A DNA stretch of 12,031 nt from positions 1 to 12,031 of the forward strand of contig CALWWH010000199.1 of NCBI GenBank assembly GCA_944385195.1, read 5' to 3'. How positions within the stretch are numbered: the first letter of the stretch is position 1; every line of letters begins with the position of its first letter. The DNA is from an uncultured Oscillospiraceae bacterium. Its GTDB lineage: Bacteria > Bacillota > Clostridia > Oscillospirales > Oscillospiraceae. Positions 6,592 through 12,031 of the stretch are shown one piece after another. The position numbers and the translations under genes are program-made. Below the pieces are notes generated by a model. That model saw only the letters and a program-made list of their open reading frames with translations, was not told where the DNA came from and did not search any database.

Positions 6592-8979
6592 ATGAAACTC
6601 AATAGAAAATGGATCAATGAGGAGTTCGTGGATCTGTCCCACATCTCCGATAAAGAGTATGTTGATACCCTGACGGTCTTCGGACAGAAAGTCGAGACCT
6701 ATGAGCGCATGGACGCTGAGATCAAGAATGTCGTGGTCGGCAAGGTCCTGTCTATGACCAGGCACGAGAATTCTGACCACATGTGGATCTGCCAAGTGGA
6801 CACCGGCGACGGAGAACCCATCCAGATCGTCACCGGGGCTCAGAATGTCCACCAGGGTGATCTCGTCCCCGTAGCCAAGCACAACTCCTGGCTTCCCGGC
6901 GGTGTACACATCACCAAGAGCAATTTCCGTGGTGAGAAGTCCAACGGCATGCTCTGCTCCTTTGCAGAGCTGGGCCTGACGCAAAACGACCTGCCTGGCG
7001 TCTTTGCTGACGGGATCTGGATTCTCAATGACGAGGACTGCACCGTGGGTCAGGACATCAACCTAGTCATCGGCAATGATGACACTGTGGTCGAATTTGA
7101 AATCACCAACAACCGCCCAGACTGTTACTCCATTATCGGTCTGGCTCGCGAGTCCGCCGCTGCTTTCCACCTGCCCATGCGGCATCACGAGCCCGTGGTC
7201 AAGGGTTCCAAGGCCGGCTCCATCTTTGACAAGCTGTCCGTCGAGGTCCCTGCGGAGGGCCTGTGCAACCGCTACAGCGCCAGAATGGTCGCCAACGTCA
7301 AGATCGGCCCCTCTCCCAAGTGGCTGCGCCAGCGCCTGCGCGCCAATGGGGTACGCCCCATCAACAACATCGTCGACATCACCAACTATGTCATGCTTGA
7401 GTACGGCCAGCCCATGCACGCTTTCGACTACCGCTACATTACCTCCGGCAAGATTGTCGTCCGTGAAGCAGAAGAGGGCGAGACGCTGACCACACTGGAC
7501 GGCAACGTCCGCGCGCTGACCCCCGGTATGCTGGTCATCGCCGATGACAACCGTCCCATCGGCCTGGCAGGCGTTATGGGCGGCGAGAACTCCGAAATTG
7601 TCGATGACACCACCACCGTGGTCTTTGAGTCGGCCAATTTCAACGGTACCTCTATCCGTCAGACCGCTCTAGCCCTGGGTATGCGTACCGAAGCCTCCAG
7701 CAAGTTTGAGAAGAACCTCGACCCGATGATGACCCTCCCCGCCGTGCAGCGTGCCTGTGAACTGGTGGAGATGCTCAGCGCCGGCGATATCCTGGACGGC
7801 ATCATCGACGTCATCAACTATGTCCCCCAGCCCCGCACCTTGCCCCTGGAGCCCGAAAAGATCAACCATTTGCTGGGCACGGACATCTCTAAGGCTGACA
7901 TGATCGAGTACCTGCGCCGTCTCGAGGTTCCTGTGGAGGATGACACCATCCTAGTTCCATCTTTCCGGCCGGATCTGAACCTTACTGCGGACATTGCTGA
8001 GGAAATCGGCCGCAGTTATGGCTACAATGAGATTCCAACAACCGCCTTCCGCACCAGTACTCAGGGCGGTTACTCTCCCTTCATGCTGGCCGAGACCAAG
8101 GCCGGCGGTCTCTGCCGTGCCGTCGGCTACAGCGAGATCATCACCTACTCCTTCGTCTCCCCAGACATTTTTGACCAAATTCGTCTGCCAGCGGACTCCG
8201 TACTGCGTAACGCTATGCGCATCCAAAACCCCCTGGGTGAGGACAGCTCTATCATGCGTACCATTGCCCTCCCCTCCATGATGGAGATTTTGGGCCGCAA
8301 CTATGCCTACCATAACAGATCTGCTAAACTCTATGAGTTGGCCAAGATCTATCTGCCGGTTGAGGGTGAAGTCCTGCCCCAGGAGCCAAAGATGCTGGTC
8401 TTCGGCACCTACGGAGCCGGGGAGTCCTTCTTCACCCTGAAAGGGGAGGTCGAGGCCATATTGAATGGCTTGCGCATCCCCAAGGCAACGTACACCGCTG
8501 TTAAGGACAACCCTTCCTATCATCCCGGCCGCTGCGCCAAGCTAACTGTTGAGGGCGCAGACGTGGGCTACTTGGGCCAAATCCATCCGCTGGTAGCTCA
8601 GAACTATGGCATTGACACCGATGTCTACTGCGCTGAACTGAACTTCAGCAAGCTCTTTGAGCTGATGCTGCCAGAGCCCACCTTTACCCCGCTGCCCCGC
8701 TTCCCCTCTGTCGCCCGCGATATCGCCGTCGTCTGTGACGAGACTGTTACTGTGGGCGCCTTGGAGGATGTCATCACTTCCGCCGGCGGCAAGCTCCTGC
8801 AAAGCGTCGCTCTGTTCGACATCTACCGCGGCAACCCCATCCCAGAGGGCAAAAAGAGCGTCACCTTCTCCTTGGAGCTACGCGCCGCTGATCGCACCCT
8901 GACCGACGCCGATTCTGAGCAAACCGTCAAGAATATCCTATCCGCCCTGGAGAGCCGGCTTGGCGCCGTTCTGCGCTGA
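6592..8979 (+). CDS. pheT: Phenylalanyl-tRNA synthetase beta subunit
   Basis: The tRNA-binding and editing subunit of PheRS; 795 aa, full length. Domains in order: the N-terminal lobe with its conserved MKLNRKWI start; an EMAP-like tRNA-binding OB fold (about 42-155) with the VGKVLS and NFRGEKSNGMLCS motifs; the EFEITNNRPDCYSIIGLARE block (168-187); the B3/B4 editing domain (about 210-400) containing NIVDITNYVMLEYGQPMHAFD; the B5 DNA-binding-like domain (about 415-483); the catalytic-like core; and a C-terminal ferredoxin-like anticodon-binding domain (about 700-794) opening with RFPSVARDIA. No domain is missing and no frameshift is seen. It lies 12 bp after pheS in the same transcript. No U-tailed terminator follows directly, so some read-through toward ireB is possible. 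Confidence 0.98.
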   Translation: MKLNRKWINEEFVDLSHISDKEYVDTLTVFGQKVETYERMDAEIKNVVVGKVLSMTRHENSDHMWICQVDTGDGEPIQIVTGAQNVHQGDLVPVAKHNSWLPGGVHITKSNFRGEKSNGMLCSFAELGLTQNDLPGVFADGIWILNDEDCTVGQDINLVIGNDDTVVEFEITNNRPDCYSIIGLARESAAAFHLPMRHHEPVVKGSKAGSIFDKLSVEVPAEGLCNRYSARMVANVKIGPSPKWLRQRLRANGVRPINNIVDITNYVMLEYGQPMHAFDYRYITSGKIVVREAEEGETLTTLDGNVRALTPGMLVIADDNRPIGLAGVMGGENSEIVDDTTTVVFESANFNGTSIRQTALALGMRTEASSKFEKNLDPMMTLPAVQRACELVEMLSAGDILDGIIDVINYVPQPRTLPLEPEKINHLLGTDISKADMIEYLRRLEVPVEDDTILVPSFRPDLNLTADIAEEIGRSYGYNEIPTTAFRTSTQGGYSPFMLAETKAGGLCRAVGYSEIITYSFVSPDIFDQIRLPADSVLRNAMRIQNPLGEDSSIMRTIALPSMMEILGRNYAYHNRSAKLYELAKIYLPVEGEVLPQEPKMLVFGTYGAGESFFTLKGEVEAILNGLRIPKATYTAVKDNPSYHPGRCAKLTVEGADVGYLGQIHPLVAQNYGIDTDVYCAELNFSKLFELMLPEPTFTPLPRFPSVARDIAVVCDETVTVGALEDVITSAGGKLLQSVALFDIYRGNPIPEGKKSVTFSLELRAADRTLTDADSEQTVKNILSALESRLGAVLR

Positions 8980-9026
8980 GCCGACAGCTCCCGGCCAAAT
9001 GTAACACAAACGTCACCCGCCCCTAC

Positions 9027-9066
9027 TTTACAACGGACGCTTTTTATCATAAAATGTTAGCGTCCG
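9027..9066 (+). promoter_or_regulatory. ireB promoter overlapped by an inverted repeat
   Basis: TTTACA (9027-9032), a 17-bp spacer and TAAAAT (9050-9055) each match consensus at five of six bases. A dyad lies across it: CGGACGCT (9034-9041) in the spacer and its exact complement AGCGTCCG (9059-9066) at the predicted start point, with TTTTA-TCA-TAAAA nested between (9042-9054). The left arm is between -35 and -10, so a bound protein would block RNA polymerase. A hairpin role is the alternative, but no T run follows it. Confidence 0.55.
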
Positions 9067-9106
9067 ACACAAGCTAGGACTTGACTATCGTAAAGGGGGC
9101 ATTCAG

Positions 9107-9349
9107 ATGGACAGCACCATCAAATTCGTAGTTCCGGACAACAGAGATGAGCAGGCAAAGGTTATTCTGAAATCTGTCTATGCCTCGCTGAGCGAAAAGG
9201 GCTATAACCCGATCAACCAGATCGTCGGTTATCTGCTAAGTGAGGACCCAACTTATATCACCAACTATAACAATGCGCGCAGCCTGATCTGTAAGTTAGA
9301 TCGTGACGAGCTGCTGCAGGATCTTGTCAAGCATTATCTCTTTGATTAA
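9107..9349 (+). CDS. ireB: IreB family regulatory phosphoprotein (UPF0297)
   Basis: An 80-aa cytosolic protein of the IreB/YrzL family. In Enterococcus faecalis IreB is phosphorylated on N-terminal threonine by the PASTA kinase IreK and dampens cephalosporin resistance. Here the family core KGYNPINQIVGYLLSEDP (31-48) and the LxRDELLxxLVKxYL-like C-terminus are clear, and Thr4 in DSTIKF sits where the conserved phospho-threonine is expected. Length is typical. The start follows a strong AAAGGGGG ribosome site. In many Firmicutes ireB heads an operon with ruvX and a DUF1292 gene; neither follows here. Instead the gene stands alone with its own promoter and a terminator 11 bp after the stop. Confidence 0.93.
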   Translation: MDSTIKFVVPDNRDEQAKVILKSVYASLSEKGYNPINQIVGYLLSEDPTYITNYNNARSLICKLDRDELLQDLVKHYLFD

Positions 9350-9359
9350 CGTCCCACAG

Positions 9360-9398
9360 AGCCCTTCTGCGTTCACCAACGCGGGAGGGCTTTCTTTT
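9360..9398 (+). terminator. Intrinsic terminator after ireB
   Basis: A 12-bp stem, AGCCCTTCTGCG (9360-9371) with CGCGGGAGGGCT (9380-9391), loop TTCACCAA, followed by TTCTTTTG. Three G-U pairs are needed; all other pairs are Watson-Crick. Confidence 0.88.
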
Positions 9399-9413
9399 GC
9401 CCTGTCGAAATTG

Positions 9414-9463
9414 CTCCAAAGGCGGTTGATCCAGGTTTTTTCTGAGAACTTCCGCCGAAGGAG
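9414..9463. repeat. Imperfect inverted repeat just upstream of a -35 box
   Basis: CTCC-AAA-GGCGG (9414-9425) and CCGCC-GAA-GGAG (9452-9463) are inverted copies matching at 9 of 12 positions, with the mismatches in the central triplet and 26 bp between arms. The right arm ends at the base before TTGACA. It could be an operator or a weak stem; no T run suits a terminator. Nothing else is seen between 9399 and 9463. Confidence 0.4.
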
Positions 9464-9492
9464 TTGACATATCGGAAACGATGTGTTACAAT
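9464..9492 (+). promoter_or_regulatory. Promoter of the 96-aa protein / NlpC-P60 operon
   Basis: A perfect TTGACA (9464-9469), 17-bp spacer and TACAAT (9487-9492) with a TGT extension. Transcription would start near 9499. This rules out the ATG at 9481 as a start codon, since it lies inside the promoter. Confidence 0.88.
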
Positions 9493-9516
9493 CTGTTACA
9501 CTTAGGAGGAACAACC

Positions 9517-9807
9517 ATGGCTAACACAAATCCCGGCCTGACCTACAAGGGCCGCCCCCTGATGCGCAAGGACAACCTCATCTACTACGGCAGCATGGCC
9601 GACAGCCACATCGTGATGCTACAGATTCTAGAGAGCAAAGAAGAAAACGGTGTGCAGATCGCCACCCGCGTGGCCGTGCAGCTGCAGCTCACCGATCCGG
9701 AGGTCAAGTCCCGCGACCGCGTTGTAAAAAAGTCTGAAAAGGAAGGTCTGTACACTGCCTTAGACTTGGGCTGTGTCTGGCTGGAGCGCGCTCTGGCCGC
9801 AAAATAA
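9517..9807 (+). CDS. Conserved-looking small protein of unknown function
   Basis: A 96-aa soluble protein with no signal peptide or membrane helix. I do not assign a function; similar short proteins occur in Clostridia as far as I recall, without a name. The start at 9517 is set by TTAGGAGGA at 9502-9510 and by the promoter upstream; an in-frame ATG at 9481 is inside that promoter. The sequence has a basic N-terminal part (YKGRPLMRK), an IYYG turn, alternating hydrophobic stretches typical of a small beta-rich fold (residues 22-60), a polar KKSEKEGLY segment and a C-terminal helix (LGCVWLERALAAK). One Cys is present and no CxxC pair. It is the first gene of an operon with the secreted NlpC/P60 hydrolase, 27 bp downstream. 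Confidence 0.82.
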   Translation: MANTNPGLTYKGRPLMRKDNLIYYGSMADSHIVMLQILESKEENGVQIATRVAVQLQLTDPEVKSRDRVVKKSEKEGLYTALDLGCVWLERALAAK

Positions 9808-9834
9808 ACCTTCCCCCGTCACTTGGAGGAACCC

Positions 9835-10740
9835 ATGAAAAAGCGACTTTTGTTTTGTTTCATCACCGTTGTCCTGCTTTGCGCGACGCTGACCATCTCT
9901 GCGCTGGCTGATGACACCGTCAAGCTCGGTATCGGCATCGTAGATGCCACCGGCCTGCGGCTTCGCGCCGCCCCGGACACCAACGCTGAGGTCATCAACT
10001 CCGCATACCAGGATGATGTCGTCGTCGTGCTGGCAGATTACGGCGAGTGGTATCAGGTCATCTACAACCTGGACGTTGGCTATATGTATAAAGAATATGT
10101 CATCTTCAAGGCCGTAGAGAACGCAGACCTGGGCGAAGCAACCGTCAACTGTCCTCTGGTTAACCTCCGCGCCAAGCCTGACTCCGGTGCAGAGCAGCTC
10201 ACGCAGCTGGAGGAGGGCGAAACCGTCCACATCATCGGCCTCAATAACGGCTGGTACAAGGTGGACTACATCACCGTCTATGGCTGGACCACCGGCTATA
10301 TCCGCAGCGACCTACTGGATCTGACCGAGGTTCCACCCTACAATACCGACTACAGCTATCAGCAGAGCATCGCCCAAGAGCTGGTCAACTACAGCATGAA
10401 CTTCCTTGGCGTGCCCTATATCTGGGGCGGCGAGACCCCCAATGGTTTTGACTGCAGCGGCTTTACGCAGTATGTCTTTGAGGCCTATGGCTACGATCTC
10501 GACCGCGTAGCCCAGGATCAGATGTATAACAACGGAACTGAGGTCAGCAAGAGCGACCTGATGGTCGGCGACCTGGTTTTCTTTGGCGGTACTTACGTCT
10601 CTAACGAGACCGTCACCCATGTGGGCATCTACATCGGCAATGGTCAGTTTATTCACGCAGCCAGCGGCGGCGTCAAGATCACGAACCTCAGCCACGACTA
10701 CTATGCAGCCCGCTACGTCGGCGCACGACGGATCATCTAA
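9835..10740 (+). CDS. Secreted SH3-SH3-NlpC/P60 peptidoglycan endopeptidase
   Basis: A 301-aa exported cell-wall hydrolase, expected to cut the stem peptide of peptidoglycan (gamma-D-Glu to diamino acid bond in the family). The start is the ATG at 9835 after GGAGGA; a TTG four codons upstream overlaps the ribosome site and is not used. Residues 1-25 are a Sec signal peptide (MKKR, hydrophobic core, cleavage after ALA). Two bacterial SH3 domains follow, about 33-92 (LRLRAAPDTNAEV) and 103-163 (VNLRAKPDSGAEQ), which probably bind the wall. The NlpC/P60 domain (about 176-300) has the catalytic C207 in FDCSGF, H262 in THVGIYIG and the third polar residue H274 in FIHAAS. It is complete, and is co-transcribed with the 96-aa gene. 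The exact peptide bond is inference. Confidence 0.93.
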   Translation: MKKRLLFCFITVVLLCATLTISALADDTVKLGIGIVDATGLRLRAAPDTNAEVINSAYQDDVVVVLADYGEWYQVIYNLDVGYMYKEYVIFKAVENADLGEATVNCPLVNLRAKPDSGAEQLTQLEEGETVHIIGLNNGWYKVDYITVYGWTTGYIRSDLLDLTEVPPYNTDYSYQQSIAQELVNYSMNFLGVPYIWGGETPNGFDCSGFTQYVFEAYGYDLDRVAQDQMYNNGTEVSKSDLMVGDLVFFGGTYVSNETVTHVGIYIGNGQFIHAASGGVKITNLSHDYYAARYVGARRII

Positions 10741-10747
10741 CCACAGC

Positions 10748-10781
10748 AAACAGCCTGTTCCAATTTGGAACAGGCTGTTTT
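10748..10781 (+). terminator. Intrinsic terminator after the NlpC/P60 gene
   Basis: AAACAGCCTGTTCC (10748-10761), loop AATTT, and its exact complement (10767-10780): a perfect 14-bp stem running into TTTT. Begins 8 bp after the stop codon. Confidence 0.93.
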
Positions 10782-10850
10782 GATTTCGCTTTTCATGACA
10801 CGCAGTCTTCTCTTTCCCGCTCCGGCAGCTACGATCCTCCGCCTGCAAAA

Positions 10851-10881
10851 CAAGGGGGGTGTGCATTTGCACACCCCCTTG
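10851..10881 (-). terminator. Intrinsic terminator after hpf
   Basis: Read on the minus strand, CAAGGGGGTGTGC (10881-10869), loop AAAT, then GCACACCCCCCTTG (10864-10851) followed by TTTTGC. The stem is 13 bp with one bulged base. It sits 17 bp after the hpf stop. Confidence 0.88.
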
Positions 10882-10897
10882 TGGCTTATCTGTAAAC

Positions 10898-11443
10898 TCA
10901 CTCGTCCTCGGGTTCGATCAGGCCGTAGCCGCCATCCTTGCGGCGGTAGACAACTGCGAAGCCCTCGTCAGCATCCTGGTTGCGGAAGACGTAGAACTCA
11001 TGGTCCAGCAGCTCCATCTGCATACAGGCTTCTTCAACCGTCATAGGCTTAATGGAGAAACGCTTGGAACGAACAATCTCCAGCTTGGGTTCCGTCTCCC
11101 GAGGATCCAATTCAAAGCCAGCCTCAAGCGGGATACTGTCCAAAGAACCGGAACGCAGACGTTTTTCCAAACGAGTCTTATACTTATGAATCTGACGCTC
11201 AATGCCGGATACCGCTGCATCAAGTGAGGCAAGTTTATCACTGGTAGTCTCACTGGAACGGTAGTAAAGATCCCCGCTCTTAACGGTCACCTCCGCTTTC
11301 ACACGGCCACGTTCCAGGCTAAAGACAACATTGGCCTCCGCACCGTCGCGGAAGTACTTGTCGAGCTTATTGATCTTTCGCTCTGCGTAGTCCCGCAGAT
11401 TGTCAGTGATAGTGATTTTCTTGCCAGAAATGACGAACTTCAT
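10898..11443 (-). CDS. hpf: Ribosome hibernation-promoting factor, long form
   Basis: A 181-aa cytosolic protein that binds the 30S subunit and pairs 70S ribosomes into inactive 100S dimers in slow growth. The N-terminal HPF/RaiA domain (about 1-97) begins MKFVISGKKITITDNLRDYAE and has the basic helix KYKTRLEKRLRSG expected to face the mRNA/tRNA channel. A linker of about 25 residues leads to the C-terminal dimerisation domain (about 120-181) with KRFSIKPMTVEEACMQMELL and FRN. Both domains make this the long form usual in Firmicutes. The start at 11443 has AAGGAG at the right distance; in-frame codons further upstream (to 11536) cover the promoter and are not coding. It has its own promoter and terminator. 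Confidence 0.96.
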   Translation of the reverse strand: MKFVISGKKITITDNLRDYAERKINKLDKYFRDGAEANVVFSLERGRVKAEVTVKSGDLYYRSSETTSDKLASLDAAVSGIERQIHKYKTRLEKRLRSGSLDSIPLEAGFELDPRETEPKLEIVRSKRFSIKPMTVEEACMQMELLDHEFYVFRNQDADEGFAVVYRRKDGGYGLIEPEDE

Positions 11444-11486
11444 GGTATCAGCTCCTTCTGTCCAATTAACCTTTCGGTCAAGAAAT

Positions 11487-11515
11487 AGTATATCACATAA
11501 ACGGTTCTTTGTACA
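11487..11515 (-). promoter_or_regulatory. Likely hpf promoter
   Basis: On the minus strand TGTACA (11515-11510), 17-bp spacer, and TATACT (11492-11487). The -35 is moderate (four of six). An AT-rich stretch with the palindrome AAAATATTTT (11537-11546) lies about 20 bp upstream of the -35, in the position of an UP element. The start would be near 11480. Confidence 0.6.
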
Positions 11516-11602
11516 GGGCCGCTGACCAAAATACACAAAATATTTTCGTCTTGTTTACACTTTGTTGGCAGACTCGACTGCTCTCGGCACTTGTCCCGGC
11601 GT

Positions 11603-12031
11603 CTACGGGGCATTTGCGGTCTGAAACGTCACATTCTGACCGTTACTGGTGAGGAGAATATCTCCATCCATATCGGTGCGGTATATCACCGTCCCCAGGT
11701 CTTCCAATCGCCGGAGGACCGCTGCATCCGGGTGGCCGTACTCGTTGTCTTCTCCCACGCTGATCACCGCATACCGGGGCCGCACCGCCTGCAGGAAGGC
11801 ATAGCTGCTGGAGCTGTCGCTGCCATGGTGCCCCACCTTGAGCACTGTGCTGGCCAGCCATCGCCCAGAGGCTACCAGCGCCTTTTCTGCCTCCTGCTCC
11901 ATGTCCCCGGTAAAGAGAAAGGACGTCCGCCCGTAGACGATGCGCAGAACCAGGGAGGTGTTGTTGACCTCCGTATACGCCTCCACCGGGCCTAGGACGG
12001 TCACCTCCGCGCTGCCCAAATCAAATTTATC
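11603..12031 (-). CDS. ComEC/Rec2-type metallo-beta-lactamase-fold protein, C-terminal part
   Basis: The C-terminal 142 residues of a protein whose N-terminus lies beyond base 12031; the frame is open to the edge (DKFDLGSAEV..) and no start codon is needed inside the window. It shows the pattern of the beta-lactamase domain that ends ComEC and also exists as free-standing exported hydrolases in Clostridia: NNTSLVLRI, FLFTGDMEQEAE (metal-site Asp), LKVGHHGSDSSSS (metal-site His), AVISVGEDNEYGHP and YRTDMDGDI. In ComEC this domain is linked to DNA uptake and is thought to degrade the non-transported strand; the free-standing form has no agreed role. Which of the two this is cannot be told without the upstream part. 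No clear terminator follows before the hpf promoter. Confidence 0.85.
   Translation of the reverse strand, partial: DKFDLGSAEVTVLGPVEAYTEVNNTSLVLRIVYGRTSFLFTGDMEQEAEKALVASGRWLASTVLKVGHHGSDSSSSYAFLQAVRPRYAVISVGEDNEYGHPDAAVLRRLEDLGTVIYRTDMDGDILLTSNGQNVTFQTANAP

Noticed and set aside
5800..6984. A 394-codon open frame on the minus strand across pheS and pheT
   Set aside because: It lies fully antisense to two intact, well-identified synthetase genes, has no recognisable motif or ribosome site, and such frames arise from codon bias in GC-rich genes.
7951..8523. A 190-codon minus-strand frame inside pheT
   Set aside because: Antisense to conserved PheT domains with no promoter or ribosome site.
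9481..9516. Upstream ATG extending the 96-aa protein by 12 residues
   Set aside because: It lies within the spacer of a near-consensus promoter and has no ribosome site, while the ATG at 9517 follows TTAGGAGGA.
11444..11536. N-terminal extension of HPF by 31 residues
   Set aside because: The extension covers the predicted promoter and the family start MKFVISGK is preceded by AAGGAG.
1..12031. Search by eye for CRISPR arrays, insertion sequences, tRNA or rRNA genes, toxin-antitoxin pairs and phage genes
   Set aside because: No regularly spaced repeats, transposase motifs, cloverleaf with CCA end or other hallmark was seen; all longer gaps are explained by promoters, leaders and terminators.

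Overview
The window looks like ordinary chromosomal DNA from a Gram-positive member of the Clostridia, most likely an Oscillospiraceae-type gut anaerobe. The signs are GC-rich coding sequence with Firmicutes-style signals: strong AGGAGG ribosome sites, TTGACA/TATAAT promoters with 17-bp spacers, and U-tailed hairpin terminators. It also carries a T-box riboswitch ahead of pheST, an IreB (UPF0297) gene, a long-form HPF, and a Gram-positive lipoprotein and NlpC/P60 hydrolase. The family assignment is inference; no rRNA or other phylogenetic marker was compared.

Layout. (1) 1-2484, plus strand: the 3' nine-tenths of an asparagine synthetase (asnB), then a histidine-phosphatase-family protein with its own extended -10 promoter. 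(2) 2481-5087, minus strand: a three-gene operon reading from about 5128 downward. It holds a two-helix membrane protein (probably DUF6106), a fused NAD(P)HX epimerase/dehydratase (Nnr), and a small lipoprotein that starts at GTG. The genes are packed by a 4-bp overlap and by a stop codon built into the next ribosome site. The operon converges on the phosphatase gene, and the two stop codons share a TTAA. (3) 5229-8979, plus strand: a promoter, a complete T-box leader with a Phe specifier, then pheS and pheT. (4) 9027-9398: ireB as a free-standing unit with a promoter that overlaps a dyad, and its own terminator. (5) 9464-10781: a strong promoter drives a 96-aa conserved-looking protein of unknown function and a secreted SH3-SH3-NlpC/P60 cell-wall hydrolase, closed by a perfect 14-bp terminator. 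(6) 10851-12031, minus strand: the hibernation factor hpf with its own promoter and terminator, preceded by the C-terminal part of a ComEC/Rec2-type metallo-beta-lactamase-fold protein that runs off the window.

How it fits together: most genes are housekeeping (amino-acid synthesis, Phe-tRNA charging under tRNA-sensing attenuation, NAD(P)H repair, wall remodelling, ribosome hibernation). I see no mobile element, CRISPR array, tRNA, rRNA or defence island, and no well-supported undescribed system. The best leads are the dyad over the ireB promoter, the unknown 96-aa gene coupled to the wall hydrolase, and the unknown membrane protein and lipoprotein flanking nnr.
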